Assembly: GCF_000755285.1 (NCBI RefSeq) | Contig: NZ_BBMK01000003.1 | Coordinates: forward strand, 62,001 to 126,000 | Reading direction: 5' to 3' | Source: Nonlabens ulvanivorans | Lineage (GTDB): Bacteria; Bacteroidota; Bacteroidia; Flavobacteriales; Flavobacteriaceae | Length of the DNA stretch: 64,000 nucleotides | Shown here: one piece after another, positions 49,401 through 58,958 of the stretch | How the letters are laid out: the number at the start of each line of letters is the position of its first letter | Position numbering within the stretch: position 1 is the stretch's first letter | Translations under genes and position numbers: made by a program | Notes under the pieces: model-generated | What the model was told of the DNA's origin: nothing | Database searches by the model: none | What the model saw: the letters and a program-made list of their open reading frames with translations, nothing else

Positions 49401-50792
49401 GCGGTATTGTTAACCGCTATGGCTGCTGCATTAGGATTTTTACCTATGGCTATATCTACCAATGCTGGTGCTGAGGTACAACGACCACTTGCAACCGTTG
49501 TTATAGGTGGTTTAATAACTGCTACATTACTTACTCTTGTAGTATTACCGGTGCTATATGCTTATTTTAATAAGCCTAAAGTTAAGTCAGCTACAAGCCG
49601 TAATGGAATAGTAGCGACTAGCTTAATGATTTTTTTAACCGTGGCAATAGGTCAAGCACAACAACAGCCTATAGATTTAGAAACCTTGATTCCTATGGCG
49701 TTAGAGAATAATGCCAGTGTGAAATCACAAGAATTACAAGTGGATCAGTCTAATGAGCTAGTTAATAGTGCATTTAGTTTTGATAAAACGCAGTTGTACT
49801 ATGAGTTTGATGAAAACAACCTCGCGATTAATAATAAGCCGTTGAGAGTTTTTGGTATTCAACAAGATTTTAAATTTCCGACGGTTTATTTTACTCAAAA
49901 GAAAGTGAATGAAGCAAATGCAGCATTGATAACCAGTGCAAGAGATATCAATATAAAGAATATTGAAAGAAAAGTAACAAGTGCATATTATCAGTATCAA
50001 ATCGCTAGAGAAAAAGAGGTGGCACTTAAAACTCTGGATAGTTTATATACTAACTTTTCAAGTATGGCGACCAGACGCTTTGAACTAGGTGAGACTAATT
50101 ATTTAGAAAAAATAACAGCTGCCTCAAAACAGAAACAGATCAATATTAAATATCTAGAGTCAAGGCTAGATGTTGCCTTAAGTTATAACGAGTTAAAGAA
50201 GCTAGTGCAGTCATCGGATACTCTTATATTGGTTGCAGAAAAAGATTTAAAAATCCCTCTAGAAAGGATCGATGTTGAGTCTAGTGTAGAATTGGACTAT
50301 TACCGCAACCGCATTTCTTTATTGGATGCTCAAAGGCAATTAGAGAAAAAACAACTTTTGCCAGACATCAGTCTTAATTATTTTCAAGGGACTAATTCTG
50401 AATTGAATAATAGCTTATACGGCTATCAGATAGGTTTAAAAATACCACTTCTATTTGGTGGACAGTCCTCACGTATTAAAGCATCTGGTATAGCACAGCA
50501 AGTGGCAACTCAAGACTATAAAGAATATGATATTCAATTAAAAGCTCGCTATGACGCACTTATGGTAAGAAGAAAGCAATTAAATAATGCACTGTCTTAT
50601 TATGAGCAAGAAGGAACAGCACTGTCTGATGAAATCCTCAAAACCGCTCAAGGAAGCTTTAAGAATGGCGAGATCGATTTTTATCAATTTATACAAAGCC
50701 TAGAAGGAGCCTATGAGATCAAACTTGATTATCTAGAGCAGTTAAATCAATACAATAATGTAGTAATAGAAATCAATTACTTAACCTTATAA
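46460..50792 (+). CDS. czcA: CzcA/CusA-type heavy-metal RND pump fused to a TolC-like domain, two frame breaks
   Basis: Proton-driven trimeric metal exporter. The first ~1,040 residues are an HME-RND permease: PDVTNNQVQVITTSR near the N-terminus and, in TM4, DFGIIIDGAVIIVE, the pattern typical of CzcA rather than CusA. After a signal-like segment (LMIFLTVAIGQAQQQ) a ~400-residue outer-membrane-factor (TolC/CusC) domain follows, a fusion common in Bacteroidota. Frames break at a G6 run (47010-47015; G4 restores NTWGGFLKQYEV) and near 48444 (TTATT for TTAATT). The repaired length is 1,443 residues. AFAKA from palindrome copy 12 sits in the loop after TM4. The adaptor gene follows 10 bp later. 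Confidence 0.88.
47742..47757. repeat. Iterated palindrome, copy 12 (inside czcA)
   Basis: Exact copy; ILAFAKANQQN in the cytoplasmic loop following transmembrane helix 4. Confidence 0.95.
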
Positions 50793-50802
50793 AATTAAAG
50801 AC

Positions 50803-51966
50803 ATGCAACGCATTATAAATAAATTCACTTTTTTAATTCTATTGCTGGTTCTTGCCAGTTGTGGTGAAAAGGAATCTACAAACTTAGATAACCAAACGTC
50901 AGACACTCATCGCAATGATGATAGGATATTTGTATCTACAGCACAGTTTGAAAATAGTAAAATGACACTGGGAAAACTGACCCAGCAACCTTTTCCCATA
51001 ACCGTTAAAACTACGGGAATGATAGATGTGCCACCAGAAAATAAAGCGGTTGTAAATGCAACTATGGGCGGTTATATAAAATCAACTCCATTATTAATAG
51101 GTGATAAGGTGCGTAAAGGACAGGTTTTAGTAACTATTGAGAATCCAGATTTTGTTAAGGTTCAACAAGAATATATGGAAGTCAAGGAACAAATGACATA
51201 TTTGAGAGTAGAATATGAGAGACATCAAACCATGATGGATGAAAATATTACCTCTCAAAAAAGCTTCCTCAAGGCACAAAGTTCCTATAAAACCATAGAA
51301 GCTAGATATAATGGATTGCGCAAGCAGTTACAAATGTTGAATATTTCTCCTTCTAATGTTGAAGCAGGCACGATAGTCTCTGTCGTTAATATTTATGCAC
51401 CTATATCTGGAAGTGTGACTAAGGTTAATGTAACTAGAGGTACATATGTATCACCTGCAACAGCCATTCTAGAAATAATTGATAATGATCACTTACATCT
51501 TGAATTATCGGTTTTTGAAAAAGATATTTTAAAATTACAAAAAGGACAAAAGATTAATTTTAAAATTCCAGAATCCTCATCAGATACTTTTCTTGCAGAC
51601 GTTCATCTTATCGGTACCACAATTGAAGATAATAGAACTATAAAGGTTCATGGACACATAAATAATGAAAAGGAAATACATTTTCTAACAGGTATGTTTG
51701 TTGAGGCAGGAATTGTGATTGATTCCGCTTTCGCGAAAGCGTTACCAGAAACAGCTGTTGCAAATATGGACAATGAAAATTATGTATTGATACTAGGTGA
51801 AACTACTAATGCAGGCTATTATTTTACACAAGTTGAAGTCGAAATAGGTCAACAATTAAATCAGTATATTGAAATAATAACCGGTTCTAAATTCAACGAT
51901 GAAACAACTTTTTTAATTAAAGGCGCTTTCAATCTCGTCGGAGAATCTGGTGGTCACGACCATTAA
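50803..51966 (+). CDS. czcB: RND periplasmic adaptor lipoprotein (CzcB/CusB-like)
   Basis: 387 residues. Lipobox LVLASC, then barrel-sandwich halves (GGYIKSTPLLIGDKVRKGQVL and INIYAPISGSVTKVNVTRG-type strand), a helical hairpin between them and a beta barrel. It links the CzcA-TolC fusion across the periplasm. Palindrome copy 13 encodes AFAKA in [12 protein letters not shown]. Ends at the VIT gene start. Confidence 0.9.
   Translation: MQRIINKFTFLILLLVLASCGEKESTNLDNQTSDTHRNDDRIFVSTAQFENSKMTLGKLTQQPFPITVKTTGMIDVPPENKAVVNATMGGYIKSTPLLIGDKVRKGQVLVTIENPDFVKVQQEYMEVKEQMTYLRVEYERHQTMMDENITSQKSFLKAQSSYKTIEARYNGLRKQLQMLNISPSNVEAGTIVSVVNIYAPISGSVTKVNVTRGTYVSPATAILEIIDNDHLHLELSVFEKDILKLQKGQKINFKIPESSSDTFLADVHLIGTTIEDNRTIKVHGHINNEKEIHFLTGMFVEAGIVIDSAFAKALPETAVANMDNENYVLILGETTNAGYYFTQVEVEIGQQLNQYIEIITGSKFNDETTFLIKGAFNLVGESGGHDH
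51726..51741. repeat. Iterated palindrome, copy 13 (inside the adaptor gene)
   Basis: Exact copy, AFAKA, in the membrane-proximal domain. Confidence 0.95.
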
Positions 51967-52663
51967 TGATTATGTACAATAAAGAAAAACACTATATCAA
52001 TCGTAGTGCGTGGTTGCGAGCAGCTGTATTAGGTGCTAATGATGGTATTTTATCCACGGCAAGTATTATTATAGGTGTTGCCGCAGCGAGTACTACTAGA
52101 GAGCCCGTTTTACTTGCTGGTGTCGCTGGTTTAGTGGCAGGAGCTTTATCTATGGCGGCAGGTGAATATGTTTCTGTTAGCTCTCAAACAGATATTGAGC
52201 AAGCTGATCTAGAACGCGAGAAACAAGAGCTGATAGATATGCCAGAGCAAGAGCTTATGGAGTTAGTTAAAATCTATGAAGAAAGAGGCTTAAATCCAAA
52301 AACCGCGTTAGAGGTAGCAAAGCAGTTAACAGCCCATGATGCGTTAGGAGCTCATGCAAGAGATGAGCTAGGTATATCAGAACAGACTGAAGCAAAACCC
52401 TTACAGGCTGCGCTATCTTCAGGTATCGCATTTACAGTCGGTGGTTTTCTACCGGTAGTGGTTGCATATATGGCACCTCTTAACTTCATGGAATATGTCC
52501 AATATGCATTTGCTATTATATTTCTAATTTTCTTAGGAATAGTAGCAGCTCGTGCAGGTGGTTCTAGTGTTTTAAAAGCAATATTTAGAGTGACTTTATG
52601 GGGGTACACTAGCCATGGGGGATTACGGCATTGATAGGTAATTTATTTGAAGTGAGTCTATAA
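51966..52663 (+). CDS. VIT1/CCC1-family Fe2+/Mn2+ transporter, two frame breaks at the end
   Basis: Membrane transporter, 231 residues once two G5 runs (52600-52604, 52617-52621) are read as G4; the end then becomes VTLWGTLAMGITALIGNLFEVSL, the normal last helix. Uncorrected, the frame stops at 52634 with a truncated, unrelated tail. Conserved blocks: RAAVLGANDGILSTASIIIGVAAA, GLVAGALSMAAGEYVSVSSQ (each in part) and a helical metal-binding domain (EQELMELVKIYEERGL). It follows the adaptor gene without a gap and may share its operon. Confidence 0.85.
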
Positions 52664-52700
52664 TTTCAACAATACCGTAGGACCTTTTAATTTTTATCGT

Positions 52701-52913
52701 TTATGGATTAACAGCACAACCTTTTCCCTCTTTCTTAACGCCTAATTTTACGAGAATCGTTTCTAATAAACACCATTTTGTAAATGCAGACTGTATAAGG
52801 TTAACACCTATAAATACCGTAAACCACATCCAGTTTGTGCTTACATAAACGGTTAGAACCACGCTTAATAGTACCATAGTACCAACTATTACTCTAAAAT
52901 ATGTATTTAACAT
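52701..52913 (-). CDS. DUF2892 membrane protein (YgaP transmembrane domain-like)
   Basis: 70 residues with two helices (VIVGTMVLLSVVLTVYV and WFTVFIGVNLIQSAF) and a C-terminal GKGCAVN cysteine. DUF2892 forms the membrane half of the rhodanese YgaP, so a link with sulfane-sulfur chemistry is plausible. It follows the RND permease by 12 bp and is the last gene of that operon. Confidence 0.8.
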   Translation of the reverse strand: MLNTYFRVIVGTMVLLSVVLTVYVSTNWMWFTVFIGVNLIQSAFTKWCLLETILVKLGVKKEGKGCAVNP

Positions 52914-52925
52914 CGTTTGAATTTA

Positions 52926-55900
52926 TTATTTATAACTTTTCTTTTCTATCATGTAATATACTAAGGGTACTACCAGTAAGGTCAAAACAGTAGACACAAT
53001 AGTTCCACCCATTAATGATATTGCCAACCCTTGAAAAATAGGGTCAAATAGTATGACAAATGCCCCCCCTATAACAACTGTACCTGCCGTAAGCAAGATA
53101 GGAGTGGTACGTACAGCGCCAGCTTCAATAGCAGCCTGTTTAAGAGGCACACCTTCGGCAGTTCTTAAGTTGATGAAGTCGATTAATAGTACTGAGTTCC
53201 TGACCATAATTCCGGCAAGGGCTATCATACCTATAAAAGATGTAGCGGTAAAGAAAGCACCCATAATCCAGTGACCTAAAATAATACCGATTAGGGATAA
53301 CGGTATGGCCACCATCATAACGATAGGTGCTTTAAAATTTTGGAACCAACCTACAATCAATATGTAGATTAATATAATGGCTCCTAGAAATGCAATTCCC
53401 AGGTCTCTAAATACTTCTAAAGTTATTTGCCATTCACCGTCCCACTTTACCGTGTAATCATCTTCAAAATCTGGTTGACCTAAATACATTTCGCTAATAC
53501 TGTAGCCTTCAGGCATAGGGATCGATTTTAATTTTTCTTCCATTCCTAAAATAGCATAAGCAGGACTTTCTAATACTCCAGCCATATCTGCCATGACATA
53601 AACGACTCTTTTTTGATTTTTACGATATATGCTTTTAGCACTTATGGTCTCACTGATATCTACTAAGTCTGCAATAGGTATCATGGTTCCTTGATTAGAA
53701 GCTACTTTAAGTTGTGAAATGTCTTGAATGGTTGACTTCTCTTTTTCATCTAGCGCTAGTACGATACCTATTTGTTGAACTGCATCTTCATCATATAAAT
53801 TAGTTACAGGTCTATCAGATAATGCTAGATGCATGGTATATGCTATTTGCTGTGGTGCAACACCATATAGCATCGCTTTTTCTTTGTTGATGGTGAATTG
53901 ATATTCAGTCTGGTCACTTTCTACCATCCAGTCTATGTCGACTACATCATCAGTATTCTTTAAAATATTTTGAACCTCATTTGCAACAATAATCTGTTGC
54001 TCATAATCAGGCCCATAGATTTCTGCAACTATTGTAGATAGCACTGGTGGTCCTGGCGGTACTTCAACCAGTTTAACGTTAGCATTATATTTAGCCGCGA
54101 TTTTTTGAATATCAGGACGCATCAAGCTAGCAATATCATGACTTTGTGCACTGCGTTTTTCCTTGTCAATCAAATTAACTTGAATGTCTGCCATATTACT
54201 TCCACCACGCAAATCATAATGACGTACTAATCCGTTAAAAGTGATAGGTGCAGAGGTTCCTATGTAATTTTGGTAATTGACTACTTCTGGTCTAGTAGAT
54301 AAATATTGAGATATTTCTTGAGCGACCACACCTGTGCGTTCTAGAGTAGTACCTTCGGGCATATCGATAACCACTTGAAACTCGTTTTTATTGTCAAAAG
54401 GCAACATTTTCACGGCGACAGAATTAGTGAAAAACAATCCCATTGTCGCTATTAAGACTATAAAGGTTACTCCTAGAAATAACCATCTTTTAGCTGTGCT
54501 TTCTATCAATGGACGCTCGAGCTTATTATAAAGTTGGTAAATGAAGGTTTGTTCTAGTGGTTTTTCTGTTTTTTCAACACTACCTTTTCTATCTTTTTCT
54601 CTTAAGAATATATAACCCAAATATGGAGTAATAGTCAAGGCTACAAATAAAGATAAAATCATGGCAATGGAAGCTCCTATAGGCATAGGTGCCATATATG
54701 GTCCCATCAAACCAGATACAAATGCCATTGGTAATACAGAGGCAATTACCGTAAAGGTTGCTAGAATAGTAGGGTTTCCTACTTCGTTAATAGCATATAA
54801 AGCAGCATCTTTAAAAGGCAATCGTTTCATTTTAAAGTGCCGGTGCATATTCTCTGCTATGATGATGGAATCATCTACTACAATACCAGTCACAAACACT
54901 AATGCAAATAAAGTGATCCTATTTAAGGTGTAGTCCAGCATATAGTAACTCAACAAAGTCAATGCAAACGTGATGGGCACAGAAAGAAAAACAACGAGCC
55001 CACCACGCCAGCCCATCGCTAGCATTACTACAAAAGTAACAGCTATGATAGAACCTATAAGGTGCAGTAATAATTCCGACACTTTATGAGATGCTGTCTC
55101 ACCATAATTACGTGTAATTTCTACTTGTACATCATCTGGTATTAAGGTCTTGCGCAGGTGTTCAACTTTGTCAATAATGACATCTGCAATTTTCATAGCA
55201 TCTGCACCTTTACGTTTTGCAACAGATATAGTTACCGCTGGATATTCAGATAGGAAATCGGTTTTTTTATCACTTCCTTGACCAAAGCCTAAACTCACAT
55301 AACTTTGAGGTACCTCTGGTCCATCAATTATTTGAGCGACTTGTTTTAAATATATAGGTTGATTTTGTTGCACACCAACTACAAGATTTTCAACATCAGT
55401 AGTACTGGCTAGAAAATTACCAGTGTTAACGATAAACTCGGTGTCGTTTTTATCAAATTTTCCGGCATTAAGTTGGGCATTATTAGCCTTGATCATTTGA
55501 GATACTTGCATAAAGTCTAGACCACTAGAGGCTAGTTTATCCTTATCTAAAACAACTCTTAGTTGACGTTCTCTACCACCTATTTTATGAGTAATAGCGA
55601 CATCGTTTATTTTCTTTATTTCGGCCTCTAATTCATGAGCCATCTGTCCTAGTTGATAATCACTGTAATTCTCACTCCATAAAGTAAGGCCTAGCATCGG
55701 GACATCATCTATGGCACGTGTTTTTACTAGTGGCATGGTCACACCTTCAGGCATTTGATCCATGTGTTTATTGATCTCGTTGTATAATTTTACAAAACTG
55801 CGTTCAATATCCTCGCCCACATAAAACTGCACAATTACCATTCCTTGTTCCTTCATAGAGGTAGAGTAGACGTACTCGACACCTTTGATATTAGAAATAA

Positions 55901-56123
55901 GTTGCTCGAGTGGTTTAATAACACGAGATTCCACCTCAGTAGGGCTAGCACCTGGATAACCTACAAAGATATCTGCCATAGGCACATCGATTTGCGGTTC
56001 TTCCTCACGTGGTATTAAAAATGAGCTGTATACTCCTACGACCATAAAGACGATCATTAAAAGCACAGTCAGCTTTGAATTCATAAAGACTTTGGCAACT
56101 TTACCAGCTAATCCTTCTTTCAT
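52926..56123 (-). CDS. RND efflux permease, hydrophobe/amphiphile type
   Basis: 1,065-residue proton-driven inner-membrane pump (AcrB-like). Signature pieces: REEEPQIDVP, YPGASPTEVE, TM4 VVDDSIIIAENMH with the proton-relay Asp pair, and FDPIFQGLAISL near the end. VVIGGAFVILFDP is coded over a G7 tract (C7 at 53062-53068) where relatives have VIGAFV or VVGAFV. I start it at ATG 56123 (MKEGLAGK), beside the usual first helix; the frame opens at 56219 with an Ala/Lys leader that includes a partial palindrome. The gap to the upstream adaptor gene is 120 bp. Confidence 0.87.
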   Translation of the reverse strand: MKEGLAGKVAKVFMNSKLTVLLMIVFMVVGVYSSFLIPREEEPQIDVPMADIFVGYPGASPTEVESRVIKPLEQLISNIKGVEYVYSTSMKEQGMVIVQFYVGEDIERSFVKLYNEINKHMDQMPEGVTMPLVKTRAIDDVPMLGLTLWSENYSDYQLGQMAHELEAEIKKINDVAITHKIGGRERQLRVVLDKDKLASSGLDFMQVSQMIKANNAQLNAGKFDKNDTEFIVNTGNFLASTTDVENLVVGVQQNQPIYLKQVAQIIDGPEVPQSYVSLGFGQGSDKKTDFLSEYPAVTISVAKRKGADAMKIADVIIDKVEHLRKTLIPDDVQVEITRNYGETASHKVSELLLHLIGSIIAVTFVVMLAMGWRGGLVVFLSVPITFALTLLSYYMLDYTLNRITLFALVFVTGIVVDDSIIIAENMHRHFKMKRLPFKDAALYAINEVGNPTILATFTVIASVLPMAFVSGLMGPYMAPMPIGASIAMILSLFVALTITPYLGYIFLREKDRKGSVEKTEKPLEQTFIYQLYNKLERPLIESTAKRWLFLGVTFIVLIATMGLFFTNSVAVKMLPFDNKNEFQVVIDMPEGTTLERTGVVAQEISQYLSTRPEVVNYQNYIGTSAPITFNGLVRHYDLRGGSNMADIQVNLIDKEKRSAQSHDIASLMRPDIQKIAAKYNANVKLVEVPPGPPVLSTIVAEIYGPDYEQQIIVANEVQNILKNTDDVVDIDWMVESDQTEYQFTINKEKAMLYGVAPQQIAYTMHLALSDRPVTNLYDEDAVQQIGIVLALDEKEKSTIQDISQLKVASNQGTMIPIADLVDISETISAKSIYRKNQKRVVYVMADMAGVLESPAYAILGMEEKLKSIPMPEGYSISEMYLGQPDFEDDYTVKWDGEWQITLEVFRDLGIAFLGAIILIYILIVGWFQNFKAPIVMMVAIPLSLIGIILGHWIMGAFFTATSFIGMIALAGIMVRNSVLLIDFINLRTAEGVPLKQAAIEAGAVRTTPILLTAGTVVIGGAFVILFDPIFQGLAISLMGGTIVSTVLTLLVVPLVYYMIEKKSYK

Positions 56124-56177
56124 TAGATATTTTTTTGGGCGTTTTAACAGGCTATCCGTTACAATCTTTTTGAAGGC

Positions 56178-56193
56178 AGTTTTCGCGAAAGCG
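56178..56193. repeat. Iterated palindrome, degenerate copy 14
   Basis: AGTTTTCGCGAAAGCG, two differences, between the adaptor and permease genes; in the longer permease frame it reads AFAK. Confidence 0.7.
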
Positions 56194-56243
56194 AAAAAAA
56201 CCACAAAAAGGATTTTCACTACTATCCTTAACGCAATATTGAA

Positions 56244-57320
56244 TTATTGTATAGTCACTTTTGCACCGTTAAATAGCTTACCATTTGATGAGGTAATGTA
56301 TTTTTCGTCTGCATTAAGTCCTGATAATATTTCTACTTGATCACCTAGAGTTCTACCTAATCGCAACCAGCGTAGCATGGCTGTATTATTCTCACTGATG
56401 GTGTACACACCAGTAAGTTGACCTTTGGTAACAAGTGCCGTGGTAGGTATTAAAACATTATGATTTGCAGCTTTTCTTTCAACAGGAAAAGCGATTGTAG
56501 CAAACATGCCAGATAATATTGGCACCTCTGTTTTATCTAGTGTTATTTTAACTAGATACTGTCCACCAGTTTGTTGTGCAGATGTGCTTACTTCTTTTAC
56601 TTTACCAGTTAATGTTTGTTGAATGGAAGATATCGTTACCTGTACTTCTGTTTCTTTTTTGATTTGAGAGATCTCAGTTTCAGGTACCATAGCCATTACC
56701 TCAAAATCGCCAGGCGCCTCTATAGAAAGTAACGGTTGTCCAGGATTTGCCATGTCACCTTTTTTAATGTTTTTGCTAGTAATAACACCATTAAAAGGCG
56801 CGGTTATATTAGAATAAGCAAACTGAGCATTAATTTCGTTTTTCATTTGCTGTGCACCTTCTAGACGAGCCTTGGCCATATTAAAATTTGCCGTAATGTC
56901 ATCTAGTTCTTTTTGTGACGCACTATTATCTGCAAAGAGATTTTTAAATCTGTTGTAATCTTTTTGAGCGTTATTAAATGCTGCAGTAGCTTCGGTAATA
57001 CTAGCGTTTACTTGTCCTTTTTTTGCCTGTAAATCGGCATTATTAATAGCCACTAATAACTGACCTTTTATAACTTGATCACCAACATTTACAGGAACGT
57101 CATTGACAAACCCCATCATGCGAGTACTTAATTGTGCGCTATTTGCTGCTTGAACTTTACCGCTTACCGCTAGAAAAGGACTACTATTATTATCAGTTAC
57201 AGCTTGTACCGTTACAGGAATTGCAGGAGTATTGTCTACCGCTGGTGGTGTTTCTTTATCACCACAACTTATTGTTAGTAAGGCTAGTAATGCAGTGAAT
57301 AGGATATATGATTTTTTCAT
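56244..57320 (-). CDS. RND periplasmic adaptor lipoprotein (second system)
   Basis: 358 residues. Lipobox LLTISC, barrel-sandwich halves separated by a hairpin, MMGFVNDVPVNVGDQVIKG and FNGVITSKNIKKGDMANPGQPLLS in part. It belongs to the operon TolC-adaptor-permease-DUF2892 read on the minus strand. Confidence 0.9.
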   Translation of the reverse strand: MKKSYILFTALLALLTISCGDKETPPAVDNTPAIPVTVQAVTDNNSSPFLAVSGKVQAANSAQLSTRMMGFVNDVPVNVGDQVIKGQLLVAINNADLQAKKGQVNASITEATAAFNNAQKDYNRFKNLFADNSASQKELDDITANFNMAKARLEGAQQMKNEINAQFAYSNITAPFNGVITSKNIKKGDMANPGQPLLSIEAPGDFEVMAMVPETEISQIKKETEVQVTISSIQQTLTGKVKEVSTSAQQTGGQYLVKITLDKTEVPILSGMFATIAFPVERKAANHNVLIPTTALVTKGQLTGVYTISENNTAMLRWLRLGRTLGDQVEILSGLNADEKYITSSNGKLFNGAKVTIQ

Positions 57321-57371
57321 TTTTTATATTTTATAAATAAAAAGCTTAGCCTCTTTTATTAAATGGGTTTA

Positions 57372-58682
57372 TTATTCTGACTTAGTTAAAAAGTTGATAT
57401 ACGCCTGAGCATAATTAAGTTCAAAAACCGTTTGATAATATTCTAGTTGTTTTTGAGCAAACTGTGTTTCGGCATTTAATAGATCTGATGTTTTTTCAAG
57501 ACCTTCTTTAAATCTATTAGTGCGGATGCGTAATGATTCTTTAGATTGATCTAGTGCTAGTTGTGCTAGTTTTAATCTGTTTTCTGCATCATTAAGCATG
57601 CGTTGTGCTTTATTAATTTCTAATTTTGATTTTGAAACATATTGCTCATATTCAAGTTTTGACTTTTCTAAAGTAGCTTTACTTTTATTTGCCTGACCGA
57701 TACGTTGAGAACCTTTAAAAAGATCCCAGCTCAATTGTGCACCTACCACATATCCATTTGCACTTGCTTGAAATAGATTTTCATCATACAATTCGTAAGA
57801 TCCAAATGCATTAAGTCTAGGTAGAAAAGCCATCTTGTCTGCCTTGTTTACTGCTTCATAAGCAGTAGTAGCAAGTTGCATGGCTTTAATATCTGATCTG
57901 TTTTCAGAAAAGTTATTGTCCTTTATAGTGATGTTTTTAATCGTTAAGCTATCACTAGGCTTATATAATGTATAACTATTATAATCCATTAAATACGAAA
58001 GATAATCCGATGCATTTTGCACATTGCTTTTTGCGGTCTGTAGTTGGTTTTGAACTTCAGTAAGTCTTACCTCTACATTAAGAACATCTGCACGTTGCAG
58101 GTATCCTTGCTTTAATCTGTTTTGTGCTAGTTTTAAATTTTCTTGAGCTGCTTTTTGAACTTTTTCTAGCACCGAAATTCCTTTGTATGCTAGCTGTAAT
58201 TGCATGTAAGCGTTTTCTACTTCAAAGGATAAATATTCTTCTGTGCGCTGTTTTTTAAGTAAAACAGCTTCCATTGAGGCTCTTGCAGCTTTACGTTGGT
58301 ACAAACCATCTATATTAATTAAGGGTTGTTGTACTTCAATTATAGTAGCAAAATTTTGAACCTGATCTGGATTATTGAGTAGATCTGGATTGAAGTCGTT
58401 TTGAGTTAAGATTCCTTGATTTAATTTAGAACCAAAGGCCATTAATGGATTAGTGGTAATAATACCGGTATGACTTGCGGTTATATTAGGCAAGAAAACA
58501 GCTTTAGTCTGATCAAAATCTGCTTTTGCTTCTAGAAATTCTTGCTCAGATATTTTTATAGAATTGTTGTTTTTAACCACTTTTTCAGCAACTTCTTCTT
58601 TTGAAATTAGAGTAGTTTGCTGTGCTGTCGCTTGCGTTAATATCGCAATGCTAAAGGTTATAAATAATAAGATTTTCTTCAT
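57372..58682 (-). CDS. tolC: TolC-family outer-membrane channel
   Basis: 436 residues with signal peptide (FITFSIAILTQATAQ) and the long paired helices of the OEP fold (ANYMQLQLAYKGI-type and LNFAQAYINF-type heptads). First gene of the second RND operon. It lies directly downstream of a Crp/Fnr-like operator and TAAATTTG element. Confidence 0.9.
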   Translation of the reverse strand: MKKILLFITFSIAILTQATAQQTTLISKEEVAEKVVKNNNSIKISEQEFLEAKADFDQTKAVFLPNITASHTGIITTNPLMAFGSKLNQGILTQNDFNPDLLNNPDQVQNFATIIEVQQPLINIDGLYQRKAARASMEAVLLKKQRTEEYLSFEVENAYMQLQLAYKGISVLEKVQKAAQENLKLAQNRLKQGYLQRADVLNVEVRLTEVQNQLQTAKSNVQNASDYLSYLMDYNSYTLYKPSDSLTIKNITIKDNNFSENRSDIKAMQLATTAYEAVNKADKMAFLPRLNAFGSYELYDENLFQASANGYVVGAQLSWDLFKGSQRIGQANKSKATLEKSKLEYEQYVSKSKLEINKAQRMLNDAENRLKLAQLALDQSKESLRIRTNRFKEGLEKTSDLLNAETQFAQKQLEYYQTVFELNYAQAYINFLTKSE

Positions 58683-58700
58683 TACAAGAGATTAGTAAAG

Positions 58701-58744
58701 CAAATTTAGTCCTCTATTTTCCTGAGTAGAGTAACCTATGTTAC
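58701..58744 (-). promoter_or_regulatory. Crp/Fnr-like operator and -7 element of the RND efflux operon
   Basis: Minus-strand order: palindrome at 58731-58744 (GTAAC-CTAT-GTTAC; arms extend to 7 bp, GAGTAAC/GTTACTC, 58729-58746), exactly 22 nt, then TAAATTTG (58701-58708). The tolC start is 18 bp further. Confidence 0.75.
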
Positions 58745-58763
58745 TCAACCTTATTTAATTTAA

Positions 58764-58789
58764 AAAGCCATCTATTAATAGATGGCTTT
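58764..58789. terminator. Bidirectional terminator
   Basis: Perfect 26-bp palindrome AAAGCCATCTATT / AATAGATGGCTTT; ends the SQR operon (minus strand) before the tolC promoter. Confidence 0.8.
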
Positions 58790-58808
58790 CAATAAATTGT
58801 TATGATTG

Positions 58809-58946
58809 TTATTTTACCTCACGTGTTCCTCCATGTCCGCCTGCTACTACAATCATAATTTTAATACTGAGATAGATAAATTTAAAAAACTGAATGATGG
58901 GATTCATCATCTTAAATCTTTGAGATTTTGATATTCTTTCTGTCAT
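58809..58946 (-). CDS. Small basic protein after the sulfide:quinone oxidoreductase gene
   Basis: 45 codons beginning MTERISKSQRFKMM, a central hydrophobic/aromatic stretch (IIQFFKFIYLSIKIMIVV) and a GGHGG end. Twelve bases downstream of the SQR stop and before a terminator, so it is co-transcribed. I do not recognise a family; it may be a short membrane peptide linked to SQR. Confidence 0.5.
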   Translation of the reverse strand: MTERISKSQRFKMMNPIIQFFKFIYLSIKIMIVVAGGHGGTREVK

Positions 58947-58958
58947 GAGTTCTATTTT

